A stretch of 64,000 bases of DNA from Lachnospiraceae bacterium (GCA_910576335.1 CAJTIU010000001.1:124001-188000), one strand, 5' to 3'; shown: positions 41,255-51,383, counted from the stretch's first letter. Numbers and translations are program-made. Notes: generated by a model from the letters alone, not told the origin.

Positions 41255-42580
41255 CTACTGCAGAAACACCTCCCACATATTCTCCTGATACCCCGCCGCC
41301 TTTTCCTGCCTGATCTTAAGGACAGTCTCCCTCAGTCTCTCATCCGTTATCTTATCCAGTATTTTAAGCCGTTTCTCTGATATGGGCTCCTTTGACCTGC
41401 TCCGCTCATAATCTGCGGAGGACATATGCCAGTAATGAAACTCCCCTTTATAATACTGCCCTGTCTTCTGGGCAATCAGAAGGCCCTCCGGGTCAAGATC
41501 CCCGGCATAGTACACCTTTGTCCCTGTCTTCGCCAGCAAATCCAGAAGCAATACAGAACTAAGCCGGGGCTGGCCGTTCATGCACATACAAGCCCTTTTC
41601 CCCCGCCATTTTCCTGCAAAAACCGCATATACAGAAGGGTTCTCTACGATATACATGCACCCGTCCGGGCACCTGGCCCACTCCCATCCTGCGATCACGG
41701 ACAAGGGTACCTGGACCATATCCCCCTCGGCGAGGAAACCTTCCATACCGGCATGGGAACTGCCATACTTTTTCCCGGCCCTGATTCCGGAAACCATGGC
41801 GTAATTCGACACATCATCTTTGAGGATTCCGGCCGCAAAGTACTGGCGCTGTTCCTTCAGCGCCGGGAAAATACCGGACTGCCCGGCCCTGGCGCTGCTC
41901 ATCCCGGCGACGCGCTGCACAAGACGGTAAAGGAGCTGCCCCTCCTTCATTCCGCTGTCAAAGGCATGGGGATTTCCCGTGATCTCTGCCGCGAATACTG
42001 CAAGGTATTCGGCTCTTCCCTGATAGCAGGGCAGTCTTTCCAGTATTTCTGCGCCAAGCTTCAGAAGCCTCTCAAACTCCCTGGTATCCTCCCCTGCCTC
42101 CCGGTATTTTTTCAGCAGCCAGTCTCTGTCCCCGCTACCCTCCAGAATCTCGTCAAGCCAGGCGGATGCCCGGGAGCTTCCCTCGTATTCCCCACGCACC
42201 CCGGCTAACACCTGTGCCCTCGCCTGCTGTTTTTTCTGCTCCTGCTCCCGCTTCCCGGTCATCTCCTCCTGAAAGTAAAGCTCCAGGACCTCCTGGGGAG
42301 AAAAGATATGAAACCTGCTGTCTGCAAGCGCCTTTTCAAATTTCCCTGCTGAGACGGAAACGCTCTTTTTTCCATGACAGCTTTTCTGTAAAAAGCCCTC
42401 CAGCTCCTCAATGTCATCTCCTGTCAGATTCCTTAGAACCACGGTTCCGGAAAATGAGCCGTAGGAAGCATATTTCTCCCGGAAGCCTGCAAAAAGCTTC
42501 CGGAACACGGCCCGCTCCTTAAAGTATTTCCTGCACTCTGCTGCCAGCGCTTCCTGCTGCCTGCTCCATGTCTTTTTCAT
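41255..42580 (-). CDS. jetD: Wadjet JetD-like nuclease subunit (TOPRIM)
   Basis: The 441-residue protein has a helical N-terminal half and a C-terminal TOPRIM-like domain: KTGTKVYYAGDLDPEGLLIA with the paired acidic residues, preceded by VENPSVYAVFAG and GQPRLSSVLLLDLLAKTG. This is the DUF2220-type fold of JetD, which cuts circular DNA once the SMC complex has extruded it. The start overlaps the JetC gene by 62 bases, implying coupling. It is the last gene of the operon. Confidence 0.85.
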   Translation of the reverse strand: MKKTWSRQQEALAAECRKYFKERAVFRKLFAGFREKYASYGSFSGTVVLRNLTGDDIEELEGFLQKSCHGKKSVSVSAGKFEKALADSRFHIFSPQEVLELYFQEEMTGKREQEQKKQQARAQVLAGVRGEYEGSSRASAWLDEILEGSGDRDWLLKKYREAGEDTREFERLLKLGAEILERLPCYQGRAEYLAVFAAEITGNPHAFDSGMKEGQLLYRLVQRVAGMSSARAGQSGIFPALKEQRQYFAAGILKDDVSNYAMVSGIRAGKKYGSSHAGMEGFLAEGDMVQVPLSVIAGWEWARCPDGCMYIVENPSVYAVFAGKWRGKRACMCMNGQPRLSSVLLLDLLAKTGTKVYYAGDLDPEGLLIAQKTGQYYKGEFHYWHMSSADYERSRSKEPISEKRLKILDKITDERLRETVLKIRQEKAAGYQENMWEVFLQ

Positions 42581-45500
42581 CCTCTAAAAGCTCCTTTGCT
42601 CTTCCGTTCCACAGATAGGGCATCACGGTCACGAACTTTGCATTCTCCGGGCGCAGAAGCTGGTAGATCGCCAGCGCGTCGAGCGTATCACAGTCTCCCC
42701 ACAGTACCTGGGAGTTAATGATAAAGTCAAATTCGAATTCAGTCATAAGCCGGAACATGTCCCGGATATTCCTGTTATCCACCCCTGCAAAGGCCTCGTC
42801 CAGGGAAATCAGCCTCGGAGCATCCGCCCGTCCGCCCTGATACTTGGCAACGACCGCAGAGAACAGGGGCACATACATGGCCATGGCCTTCTCGCCGCCG
42901 CTGAAGGTTCCGAACACACTGTTGGTAAGCTCCTTTACGCGCTCGCCGCTCTTCTGTGAAAACAACTGGAATTCAAACCATTTCCGGTAGTCCAGTGTAT
43001 CCTTCATCACCTGGTAAAAGGATACCATACCGCCGCTGTCCTTTGCATGCCGCCTCGCCTCTTCTACCTTTGAGCGGAAATGAAGGGACAGTTTCGCTGC
43101 TTCCTCCTCCCGCATCAGGCGGTAGTCTTTCTTCAGAAGGTCAACCAGCTCCTTTGTATCAAGCTGATCCTCTGTCTCTGCGGTTCTGCTCCTCCACCTG
43201 AGGCTCAGCCGCAGGCCGCTGGAGGTATTCATGGCATTCATAAGCTTATTCATCTTCTCCACCCATGAATTGGACCCGTTGATCTTTCCCCGGATCTTCC
43301 GGCTCACTGTGTTTGCCAGGATGTCCTCAAAGAGCTCCCTGTCCCCTGCCTTGATCAGATCCTGAAGCTCCTTTATATCTTCTTCCAGATGAAATAGCAG
43401 CTTATGGAAAGGCAAACGGACGCCCTTGTATCTCGCCGTAATGTCAAGCCTCCTGGCAGAGGGAAGACCCCGCCCTGCTTCCTGGTCGTAATCTGCAAAG
43501 AGCTCTGTCTGTGTAAGCTGGTAGTCATTGAGGAATCCCCTGTTTTCAAAGTAGACTCTGTTAAGCTCCTGAATGACGGTCTCTCTTTTCATTCCCCGGC
43601 AGTCTGTCCCCAGGTAATCCCGCACCTTTCCCGCACCCTTAATCTCCTCCGGAAGCTCCACATACAGAAGCCCTGCCTCTGCCTCATAGCATTTCTTCAG
43701 ATATTCCTCTCTTTTCCCGTACTCCTTAAGGCTGGCCTGGTTCTGTACAATCTGTTCCTTTAAGATCTTGATCTGCTCCCGCTTTCCTGCCTGCTCTTCC
43801 ACGCAGCGCCCCAGTCTTACAGGATATTCCTTAAGCCACCCAAGGCACAGGTCCAGGCGGTTTTTAATCTTCTCATAATCCGTAAGCTTTAGCTGTTCCC
43901 TGACAGAACTATGCTCTTCCCGGTCTTTCCTAAGCGCTCTTGCCGTGTTTCCGGCATCATAGCGGATCTGGTCCATATCCTCGTTAAGCTCCTCCATGCG
44001 GTCCTGAAGCTCTCCAAGATGTAAGGTGATCTGCAAATAAATCTCGTGGGCAGACCGCACGCGGTAAAAATGCTTCCCGTACATACGGGATGCCGCCTCT
44101 GCCCGCCGGAATACCTCCAGGCTGCAGGTCAGGTAAAGCTTTTCGGCAATCTGCACTGCTTCCTTTTTCATGGTCTTAAGCTTCTCTGTCATCTCCTGCA
44201 GTTCTTCTTCCAGTCTGTTTCCTTCTTCTTTCATGCGCTCCGCCGCCTGCTGCGCTCCTGCCAGCATACGGCAGGCTTCTCTTAAGTCCTCATCCCCTGG
44301 AAACGCCTCATACTCAGAGCGGAGCGTCTCCAGCCTGGACTTAAGCCCCTCTTCTTCTGATGCCGCGCTGTCCAACTCCTCGCGAAGTGCCGCCATTGCT
44401 TTGCGGCAGGCCTCCATTCTTGCCTGCCGGTTCTGCTCCCTCGCCCTTGTTCCGAGAAATCCTGCCTTATATTCTCCTGTCAGTGTTCCTGTGACAATGC
44501 CGATCTGATAGAAGCCCTCCGGAGAAACCGCCGTAGTTCCTTCCGGCCCATAGGCTATATTTTCCAATATTCCCGTAATTCTCTGATTGAAGAAAATGTC
44601 ATTGACCGAATCATTCAGATCCAGAACCTCCAGGACACTTTTCTCTGCCCTGTGCTTCTGCACAAACAGATAACGGTCACAGCATCCGGGATCCGCCTTC
44701 AGAACCTGTTCCTTATAGCCTTCCTCTACAATGAGTGCATCCAGGATTCCCATATGGAAAAATGCTTCCTCCAGGCGGTCACAGTCTGCTCCCGATAGTT
44801 CCGTGCCGAACTCCAGTACCTTATAGAATTCCTGGTAAGGGATTCCTTTCTCCCTTAAGCGCTCCCTATTCCTTAGAACAGCTTCGCTCCTTGGCGGTTC
44901 GGGCTCCTTTTTGTTCTCCCACTCCTCTAATTCTTTTTTCCGTTCCCTGTAGTCCTCTTCCAGCTCCTGTTTTCTGTCCTTAATCTTCCCGAGGGCAGAT
45001 TTTAACCTGCTCTGACCGGCAATCCACACATCCGCCACACTCTTTCTTACCTGGGCGAAATCCGACTGCTCATGATAAGTATCCGCAAATCTTGAAAGCT
45101 CCTTCAGCTGTTCCTCAGGAAGCTTCAGCTCCCTGTTTGAGGTATTCCATCTGTAGACAGACTCTTTCCATTCATTCTGCACCTGGTCAAGAACTGCTTC
45201 CAGTTCACCGACACGGCGCAGGGCGCTGTCTGTCTCCCGCTGATGCCTCTCCCTTTTCTGAAACAGCTCTTCTGTCTGCCTCTGCTGTATATCCGTCTCC
45301 CGCAGCAGGGCAAGCCCATTCTCGATTCCCTCCTGGGTCCTCTCAAACTGGCTCTGATGGGAGTCAAAATCATAGGGTGTCTTTCTGTTATCCTTTAATT
45401 CCGCGGCAAACAGGGCATGCTCCTCAAAGGCCATGTCTTCCGCTTCCTCCTGCATTTCCTCTAAAAGGGAAAATAGTTCCTGTTCCTTCTGATATTCCCT

Positions 45501-46631
45501 GTCCTTCTCTTCCTTTTCCTTCTGCTGCGTCTCCCGGAATACCTCCTGCTTTGCCGCAAGCTGCCGCTCTTTTTCTTCCAGAAGCTGCTCCTTCTCCCTG
45601 ATCTGCCCGGAAAGCTCCAACTCTCTGTTTTTCAGCCCCACCGCGTCACTCTTACTTAAGGAATCCTTTTCCTTCTCCATGGACTCCTTCTTAAAGTCCA
45701 GCTCTGTCCGCTCGGTTTCAAGCTCTGAAACCTCCTCTTCAAGCGTCTGTATCCTGCGCGCTCTCTCCCTCTCATCCTTTTCCATGGACAGGAGCTTTTT
45801 TCGGTTTTCCTCATAGCCTTCCGCCTTCTCGTAGAGCATAAGACGGTTGTACCGGTCCAGCACCCGGTTAATCTTCTCAGCCGCCTGCTTTCCTTCCTTT
45901 CTGGCCTTCAGATTCATGTTCATGGCATCCATATTTTCGATTGCCTCAGACATGGGGCGCAGATCCTCATCCGACAGGGGCTGCAGGGAATCGCTTAAAA
46001 TATCATTGACAACTGATGGTTTGAAATCCTTTGAAAGCTTCGGCGTGCGAAGCTGGATGAGAAGGTCAATCATTTCCTTATATTCTTCCACTGTATCAAA
46101 ACCGAAAATCTGCCGGTTTACATATTCCATGTAGTCTGCCTGACGGTCAAAGACCTGTCCGCCCTCCCTGAGACGGTTTTCAAGCTCCTTTTTTGAGAGG
46201 GTCATTCTCTCCTCTGTCTGCTTATACAGGAAAAAGTCTTTTCCGATCCGCCTTCCGTCTGTCAGGCTGAAATACCATTTATCCAGAGGCTTCCCCCGCC
46301 TTGCCCGTATTCCCATCCCGACTGTCAGGTATGCCCCGCCCCCGGGACGGCAGAATTCCAGGTACAGGTATCCTGTACGCTCCTCGCGCTCATCGTCCTC
46401 CTCCAGGAGATAGCTGCTCATCTTTCTGTCCCTGGAGCCGAATGGGTCAAGCCGCTCCGGGCTCATATTCCCGTCTAACAGAAGGGGCACCACGCTCTGC
46501 ATGGTCACGGATTTCCCCGAGCCGTTTGACCCCCGAAGCAGCATCCTCCCTTTCACAAACGGGAATTCCTGCTCATCATAATACCAGAAATTAATGAGGC
46601 CGATTTTATTTGCCTGCCATCTGCTGTTCAT
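42519..46631 (-). CDS. jetC: Wadjet JetC-like SMC/MukB-type ATPase
   Basis: The 1370-residue protein has a Walker A RMLLRGSNGSGKSVTM near residue 40, long coiled coils (about 240-480 and 780-1080), a hinge-like region around 600-760, and a C-terminal ABC signature TFSGGEKAMAMYVPL plus Walker B RLISLDEAFAGVD. Length and order match JetC, the motor that extrudes plasmid DNA. The ATG at 46631 follows GGAAGG and overlaps the JetB end by 26 bases. The frame is intact, and no Walker residue is missing. Confidence 0.9.
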   Translation of the reverse strand: MNSRWQANKIGLINFWYYDEQEFPFVKGRMLLRGSNGSGKSVTMQSVVPLLLDGNMSPERLDPFGSRDRKMSSYLLEEDDEREERTGYLYLEFCRPGGGAYLTVGMGIRARRGKPLDKWYFSLTDGRRIGKDFFLYKQTEERMTLSKKELENRLREGGQVFDRQADYMEYVNRQIFGFDTVEEYKEMIDLLIQLRTPKLSKDFKPSVVNDILSDSLQPLSDEDLRPMSEAIENMDAMNMNLKARKEGKQAAEKINRVLDRYNRLMLYEKAEGYEENRKKLLSMEKDERERARRIQTLEEEVSELETERTELDFKKESMEKEKDSLSKSDAVGLKNRELELSGQIREKEQLLEEKERQLAAKQEVFRETQQKEKEEKDREYQKEQELFSLLEEMQEEAEDMAFEEHALFAAELKDNRKTPYDFDSHQSQFERTQEGIENGLALLRETDIQQRQTEELFQKRERHQRETDSALRRVGELEAVLDQVQNEWKESVYRWNTSNRELKLPEEQLKELSRFADTYHEQSDFAQVRKSVADVWIAGQSRLKSALGKIKDRKQELEEDYRERKKELEEWENKKEPEPPRSEAVLRNRERLREKGIPYQEFYKVLEFGTELSGADCDRLEEAFFHMGILDALIVEEGYKEQVLKADPGCCDRYLFVQKHRAEKSVLEVLDLNDSVNDIFFNQRITGILENIAYGPEGTTAVSPEGFYQIGIVTGTLTGEYKAGFLGTRAREQNRQARMEACRKAMAALREELDSAASEEEGLKSRLETLRSEYEAFPGDEDLREACRMLAGAQQAAERMKEEGNRLEEELQEMTEKLKTMKKEAVQIAEKLYLTCSLEVFRRAEAASRMYGKHFYRVRSAHEIYLQITLHLGELQDRMEELNEDMDQIRYDAGNTARALRKDREEHSSVREQLKLTDYEKIKNRLDLCLGWLKEYPVRLGRCVEEQAGKREQIKILKEQIVQNQASLKEYGKREEYLKKCYEAEAGLLYVELPEEIKGAGKVRDYLGTDCRGMKRETVIQELNRVYFENRGFLNDYQLTQTELFADYDQEAGRGLPSARRLDITARYKGVRLPFHKLLFHLEEDIKELQDLIKAGDRELFEDILANTVSRKIRGKINGSNSWVEKMNKLMNAMNTSSGLRLSLRWRSRTAETEDQLDTKELVDLLKKDYRLMREEEAAKLSLHFRSKVEEARRHAKDSGGMVSFYQVMKDTLDYRKWFEFQLFSQKSGERVKELTNSVFGTFSGGEKAMAMYVPLFSAVVAKYQGGRADAPRLISLDEAFAGVDNRNIRDMFRLMTEFEFDFIINSQVLWGDCDTLDALAIYQLLRPENAKFVTVMPYLWNGRAKELLEDEKDMEQAAGSAGSRVQEIL

Positions 46632-47772
46632 CTTTTCCTTCCTCCTGCCTGTTCTCATAATCCGCCGGATAATGCCCTGCCAGCTTTCCTGCCGACGGCA
46701 GGATCATGACCTGCCCCAGGTCAGATATCCGGATAAATGTCCAGCGCTCCATCTGCTCTGTAATCTCCCGTATGAATTCTCCTTCCGGCATTTCCCTGTA
46801 ATTTTTCGTAAATCCTGACCCTGACTGTGCCTTTACTTCCCTGAGCATACGCTCAAATTCCAGTCTGTCTACCGAAACCGTCTCGTCCCTAAGGGCCTTC
46901 CACTCTCCGCCCAGAACCTTCTCCCTGATTCTGGCACAGCATAAAAGGAGGATGTCAGACATCGCATTATTGGCAGGAAACACCGCGCCCATCCGGCAGT
47001 CCTCCCCTGACATCAGATATGCGCTGCCCCTGTGGATGTGCACCTGGCAGTCAAATGTCTGCTCCAGATCTTCAGAGAGCCTTCTCCCATAATATTTCAA
47101 GTACTCAAAATCCTCATCCTGGCCTTCCCTTTTGTACATCCCCACGGAAAACAGCAGTCTCTTGTAAACCCTGTGCCGCCTTGCAATTCCCCGGTCCTCA
47201 TCCATCTCGAACCATTCACTCTCCCGGAAATCCTCCGGCTTCTGATATTCCATAATGTCCCTGGAAAAATTCCGCATAAAATACCGGGAGGCGCCTGTAT
47301 TTTCATACAGCACCTCACCGGACTGTGCATCCATAAACACATCGTCATTTCCGTCCGTCACCCGGAGAATCCCCTGGGACACCGCATACCTGAGCACCTT
47401 AACCAGCCGCCTGCGGTTCGTATACAGGGTCCAGTCTGCCTGATGCTCCGGCATATTTACCTCTATATATTCCGTAAGCTGGGACAGGATAAACTGCTCC
47501 TGGGGTTCCTTGTCCTCCAGAAACATCAGCAGAATACAGAGAAATGCGTATTCCTCCTTAGAGGAAAACTCTGTGATTCCCATATACTCCTCCGGCAGTG
47601 CCGGTATTTTCTCCATCTTGACCAGCAGGGAATTCTCAATGATCTGACATCCCATCTTCTCTGTGGCATATCTGCGTATCTCTCCGATGGAATCCCTGAT
47701 TTTATAATACAGCTCCTTTTCTTCGGATTTTAAAACCCACCTTCTGAAAAGTAAAAGCTCCAGTTCCTTCAA
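46606..47772 (-). CDS. jetB: Wadjet JetB-like subunit (DUF6063-type)
   Basis: The 388-residue protein lies between the JetA- and JetC-like genes. It has winged-helix-type stretches (FILSQLTEYIEVNMPEHQAD, LVKVLRYAVSQGILRVTDGN) and a later MPEGEFIREITEQME. This fits JetB, the KITE-like partner binding the kleisin. It starts three bases after JetA. The DUF6063 link and assignment to Wadjet type III come from memory of the family, not a search. Confidence 0.8.
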   Translation of the reverse strand: MKELELLLFRRWVLKSEEKELYYKIRDSIGEIRRYATEKMGCQIIENSLLVKMEKIPALPEEYMGITEFSSKEEYAFLCILLMFLEDKEPQEQFILSQLTEYIEVNMPEHQADWTLYTNRRRLVKVLRYAVSQGILRVTDGNDDVFMDAQSGEVLYENTGASRYFMRNFSRDIMEYQKPEDFRESEWFEMDEDRGIARRHRVYKRLLFSVGMYKREGQDEDFEYLKYYGRRLSEDLEQTFDCQVHIHRGSAYLMSGEDCRMGAVFPANNAMSDILLLCCARIREKVLGGEWKALRDETVSVDRLEFERMLREVKAQSGSGFTKNYREMPEGEFIREITEQMERWTFIRISDLGQVMILPSAGKLAGHYPADYENRQEEGKDEQQMAGK

Positions 47773-47775
47773 CCT

Positions 47776-49260
47776 CTATCTCTCCTCCTGAAATACGATG
47801 CTAAGCTTTGGCATCGTAAAATTTCCGTCCTCACAGTGAACGACGCATGTTTCGTCCGCATGTTCCATGTCCAGTGTGTACAGCCGCCCGTCATCGGTCC
47901 TTGCTGTATAGTCCCCATCTTCCAGTGCATCTGACAGCCACTTTAAAAGTATCTCCCGGACGCCTGTATCCAAAACAGGAAGCGCGGAAAAATCAATCCG
48001 TCCCTCCTTCTCCAATGCGGCAAGCTTCTTCCGGTCTTCCTTAAGGCTCTTAAGCATCTGCTGTCTTGCCGCTGCCTTTTCCTGTCCTTTCTCAGCGATG
48101 GAACTGCGCTTTGATTTTTCCCTGTAGGTACGGATCCTTGGTTTCAGGGTAAACTGGATGGGTTCTTCTTCGAACACACCCTTGTTCATACTGTCCGTCT
48201 CCCGCGCATCCCCGGCCTTCAGATGAAAGGGGCGCTCCAGCCCGAAGACCACTGCCGACAGTCTGTGGGCTTCCTGCATATCTTTACATTTCATAAAAAT
48301 AGAGGCAAGCTTCCGGTACTCTTCCCGGCGGTTTGCCCCCAGGGCATTTCTCTCGCTCATCTGCGCCGCATAACGGGTAATCCTGCGGATGATCTCGTTC
48401 GTGGCATCAAAGAGCTTGCCCGCTTCATTCTCCTCTCCGTCTCCTGAGACGAACCATCTGTAAATGTTCTGATAGCGTCCCCTGGCCTTCTCTGCAAAAA
48501 GCTCCTCCGCAGTTCCTGCGTCCATCCTTGGGATAGACATCTCATAGGCACTGACCTTGTCAAGCACCTGGCCTAACAGTTCTTCATTGATTGCCCGCAG
48601 ATGCTCTTCAATCACGCCTACATTTCTCTGAAGCCCCCGGATGAAGTTCCGGAGATATTCCACCAGCTTGTCTTTAAATAGAAGGAACTCCTTTGTCCGC
48701 ATCATCTCTTCTGCTTTCACGCTGTTCAGATCCCGGATGTAGTCCTGGTAGTTCTGGTTCAGCCTGATGAAGTCATGGTTCAGGTCATTCCACCAGGTGT
48801 AGACTGTCTCCTCATCCTTTGACGCCATCTCGGGGAACTGCTCCACACAGCGCCTGATTCTCTCTAAAAGGGTCGGTTCCAGGGAAGCCCCCTCTACGAG
48901 AAGATTTTCAAGGCGCAGTACAAGACGCTCAATCTCTACACTGTACTCTGACATCTGATAGCGGAATTTCTTATTTTTAAATTCCTCAATGGATGAGACC
49001 TTCCTTGTGTCCTGCATGGTGCTAAGATTCTTCCATTCCACCAGCGCCGACAGATCCTGTTGGCACTGTTCCAGCCTGTAATCTGAAAAATAAGGCTCCT
49101 GCACCATCTCTGCGTATACCTCTTCCTGATACATCCAGTATTTTAATTTTTCATAATTCTCATAAAAAATGCGCATAATGGCCCTGTAACGGTCTACATT
49201 ATCCGCATTCAAATATTTTGCTTCTGTCAAAGGCCTGGTGAGCTTTTCTGATACACGCAT
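47776..49260 (-). CDS. jetA: Wadjet JetA-like kleisin subunit (DUF5716-type)
   Basis: The 494-residue protein opens the operon. It has a helical N-terminal domain (YRAIMRIFYENYEKLKYWMY, SDYRLEQCQQDLSALVEWKN), a long central helical region (FKDKLVEYLRNFIRGLQRNV), and a C-terminal winged-helix-like end (LPVLDTGVREILLKWLSDAL). This agrees with the JetA kleisin of the DUF5716 group. With JetB, JetC and JetD it makes a full set expected to act against plasmids. Confidence 0.82.
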   Translation of the reverse strand: MRVSEKLTRPLTEAKYLNADNVDRYRAIMRIFYENYEKLKYWMYQEEVYAEMVQEPYFSDYRLEQCQQDLSALVEWKNLSTMQDTRKVSSIEEFKNKKFRYQMSEYSVEIERLVLRLENLLVEGASLEPTLLERIRRCVEQFPEMASKDEETVYTWWNDLNHDFIRLNQNYQDYIRDLNSVKAEEMMRTKEFLLFKDKLVEYLRNFIRGLQRNVGVIEEHLRAINEELLGQVLDKVSAYEMSIPRMDAGTAEELFAEKARGRYQNIYRWFVSGDGEENEAGKLFDATNEIIRRITRYAAQMSERNALGANRREEYRKLASIFMKCKDMQEAHRLSAVVFGLERPFHLKAGDARETDSMNKGVFEEEPIQFTLKPRIRTYREKSKRSSIAEKGQEKAAARQQMLKSLKEDRKKLAALEKEGRIDFSALPVLDTGVREILLKWLSDALEDGDYTARTDDGRLYTLDMEHADETCVVHCEDGNFTMPKLSIVFQEER

Positions 49261-49355
49261 GCTTTCTGTCCTCTTTTTCTAAAGATCGGCTGCAAAAACG
49301 TTACTATTCACGGGGATACCTTCACTGTTACTGTCAAGAGTCCATTTTTCTGCTC

Positions 49356-50345
49356 TTACGCCTTCCCAGACAGAACCATCTGTCTTCCAAGCAGATATAC
49401 ACCGGAGGTCTCCGACATCTTCATGATCTGCTCCATAAAGAAACTCTGCTGCAGATTCTGATTCATCTTAAGCTTCTCCACAATAGATGCAAGAAAGTTC
49501 TCTTTACTGGAGGTGTCCGCACCGGAAAAGGTATCGTCTATCTTTGTCTTCTGAAGCTTCTCATACTGCTCGTCCTTCCGTCTCTGATAATCCGGCCTGT
49601 TTGCCGCGATCAGGTTCAGGTTCTTCATTGCCCAGTGCAGCGCAAAGAACGCTGCTTCTTCTGCACCGGTCTTTGGAGTCTTCTTAAGCTTCAGATAAGT
49701 TTTATACTCCTCAGGCGCTTCCCTCTCCATGGTATAAAGATACTCCTCCATGTTGTCGTCATGGACGTGGTTATTTCCGTCCAGGCAGATGGCATGTTTC
49801 ACATTGTACTCCATCTTACATGCACTGACGCGCCTGCCTTCCATGCCAATCCGGGCAACAGAACGGATTGCCTCCATAAAGGAGCTCTTTGTCCTGTCAT
49901 CCATAAACTGGTCTGCAAGGTATTCTGCTTTCTGAACCCCGAGGGAAATCAGTGCCGTCCGGTCATCCTCCGTAAGGCCGTGTACATTATGTCGGAGCAG
50001 GTCATTCCACATAATATCGTATACATTATCCTTTAATTCCTGGCTCTTTCCGTACAGGGCGTCTGTAATTGCATTATCAATCCGCGCGTAGCCTGTATAA
50101 TACGGGGTTACATGGCGCAGAACACTGATCGCAGCCTTGCGGTCGGACGGGGCGGCTTCTTCTGTCCCGGCGGCCAAGGAATCCTTTATCGTAGAATCCT
50201 TCTTAATTGCAAGAGGCTCATCGTTCATGGATTTTGCTGAAGCAAAATTCTTCTTTATATTTTCCATCTGCGCCTCGGAAATCTTTTCCGTCCATGGCTG
50301 GATCCTCTGGCAGACGGGAGCGTTGTAACAGGTGCATTGATCCAT
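49356..50345 (-). CDS. Unrecognised protein upstream of the Wadjet operon
   Basis: The 329-residue protein starts at ATG 50345 after GGGAGG. It begins DQCTCYNAPVCQR with three cysteines, has a polar linker, then a helical domain: RIDNAITDALYGKSQELKDN, VYDIMWNDLLRHNVHGLTED, ADQFMDDRTKSSFMEAIRSV, and HAICLDGNNHVHDDNMEEYL with several His. No membrane segment or signal is seen. It is 95 bases before JetA on the same strand, so it could be co-transcribed, but I cannot name a family. It may be unrelated to the defence system. Confidence 0.75.
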   Translation of the reverse strand: MDQCTCYNAPVCQRIQPWTEKISEAQMENIKKNFASAKSMNDEPLAIKKDSTIKDSLAAGTEEAAPSDRKAAISVLRHVTPYYTGYARIDNAITDALYGKSQELKDNVYDIMWNDLLRHNVHGLTEDDRTALISLGVQKAEYLADQFMDDRTKSSFMEAIRSVARIGMEGRRVSACKMEYNVKHAICLDGNNHVHDDNMEEYLYTMEREAPEEYKTYLKLKKTPKTGAEEAAFFALHWAMKNLNLIAANRPDYQRRKDEQYEKLQKTKIDDTFSGADTSSKENFLASIVEKLKMNQNLQQSFFMEQIMKMSETSGVYLLGRQMVLSGKA

Positions 50346-50477
50346 AGCAGTTCCTCCCTTAGTCCTGGTATAGCCCACTTCAAATACTTTTCTATCTTTC
50401 TATTATTATATCGGATAAAGTGCAGATAAAATAAGCATAAAAAAAGAAAACCCTTTTCCATGCACGGTTTCCTGCTT

Positions 50478-50513
50478 TGGGGACGGGGTATTTTTAAAAA
50501 TACCCCGTCCCCA
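50478..50513. repeat. GGGGACGGGG palindrome (copy 1, perfect 36 bp)
   Basis: TGGGGACGGGGTATTTTT and its exact reverse complement form a perfect palindrome. Related copies lie at 60460-60537 and 62755-62789, and partial ones at 24279 and 63785. It can act as a terminator. Confidence 0.9.
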
Positions 50514-50597
50514 GTCACTTTTTTATTTCTTTATTTTGATTTCCTTCACCAAGGTAACAGCATCCCTTATGCGGCAATATCTTTTGTATCAGAACAC

Positions 50598-50730
50598 CTT
50601 AAACTCATATTCTTCATCCACAAATATCAGCTTATCCCCGTTCTTAAGCTCCATGTTCTCATTCGGTGCTGTCTGTGCATGTTCTCTGAAAAGCCTGTAT
50701 GGCGGTCTTGTAAAATAAAATGGGTTAGTT
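50598..50730 (-). pseudogene. C-terminal remnant of an unknown gene
   Basis: A minus-strand frame without a start gives PFYFTRPPYRLFREHA then ELKNGDKLIFVDEEYEFKVF and a stop. It reads like the end of a normal protein; the rest is gone. It sits between the first GGGGACGGGG palindrome and the promoter of the PH-domain gene. Confidence 0.45.
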
Positions 50731-50821
50731 TATAATTGGGAAAAGATGAGGACAATTTGGAGGAGTTCAGATGGATGCTAAAAACTCACACCGGAGAAGA
50801 AAGAGAGGAAATTTATTATGA
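50726..50821 (+). promoter_or_regulatory. Promoter/leader copied from the MNT gene, with a 16-codon upstream frame
   Basis: TTTATAAT followed by GAGGACAATTTGGAGGAGTTCA (50727-50770) is nearly identical to 51935-51979 before the MNT gene. Here the ATG at 50771 opens only 16 codons and ends as TGA overlapping the ATG of the PH-domain gene, so that gene may be translationally coupled. Confidence 0.6.
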
Positions 50822-51186
50822 TTGATTTTAAGAACGGAAGCATCTTTAAGTTAAAGAAAGCAGATGGAGCCGGACGGGAAGTTGAGCAGCTTCTTATACC
50901 TGGCGAGACCATAATCGGAAGTTACAAAGGAGTCCGGGATTCTGTGACGTTTACAAACAAACGTGTAATTGCCGTGAATGTACAGGGAGTGACCGGAAAG
51001 AAGAAGGACTATACTTCCCTTCCGTATTCCAAAATACAGGCGTTTTCTGTCGAAACATCCGGTGTACTGGATATGGATAGTGAACTGGAACTGTGGTTCA
51101 GCAGTATAGGACTGGTAATATTTGAATTTACCGGAAATAGTGATATTGTAAGGATTGGACAGGCGATTGGCAGTTTTATTTTATGA
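50818..51186 (+). CDS. Bacterial PH-domain protein (PF08000 type)
   Basis: The 122-residue protein is a single pleckstrin-like fold: EQLLIPGETIIGSYKGVRDS, VTFTNKRVIAVNVQGVTGKK, YTSLPYSKIQAFSVETSG, DSELELWFSSIGLVIFEFTG. This matches the bPH family of PF08000. The family is cytoplasmic and often linked to stress or envelope proteins; no biochemical role is established. The ATG overlaps the end of a short upstream frame that uses the copied promoter. Confidence 0.88.
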   Translation: MIDFKNGSIFKLKKADGAGREVEQLLIPGETIIGSYKGVRDSVTFTNKRVIAVNVQGVTGKKKDYTSLPYSKIQAFSVETSGVLDMDSELELWFSSIGLVIFEFTGNSDIVRIGQAIGSFIL

Positions 51187-51383
51187 AAAAACAGATCGCC
51201 GCAAAAAGAGGCAGTACAAATATGTGCTGTCTCTTTTTGAATCAGTGCTGCCGCATTTCGTTTGTTTCTGTGCCAGTTTCTTTTGTTTGTATGCCAGTTT
51301 TTGAGTTTTCTGTGCCAGTTTTTTTATTTGTATGCCAGTATTTATGTTCCCAAAAGACTAATTGAAGATTTACACAAAAAGGA

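Noticed and set aside
41426-42208. 260-codon plus-strand frame
   Set aside because: It is the antisense shadow of the JetD gene, whose TOPRIM motif is intact.
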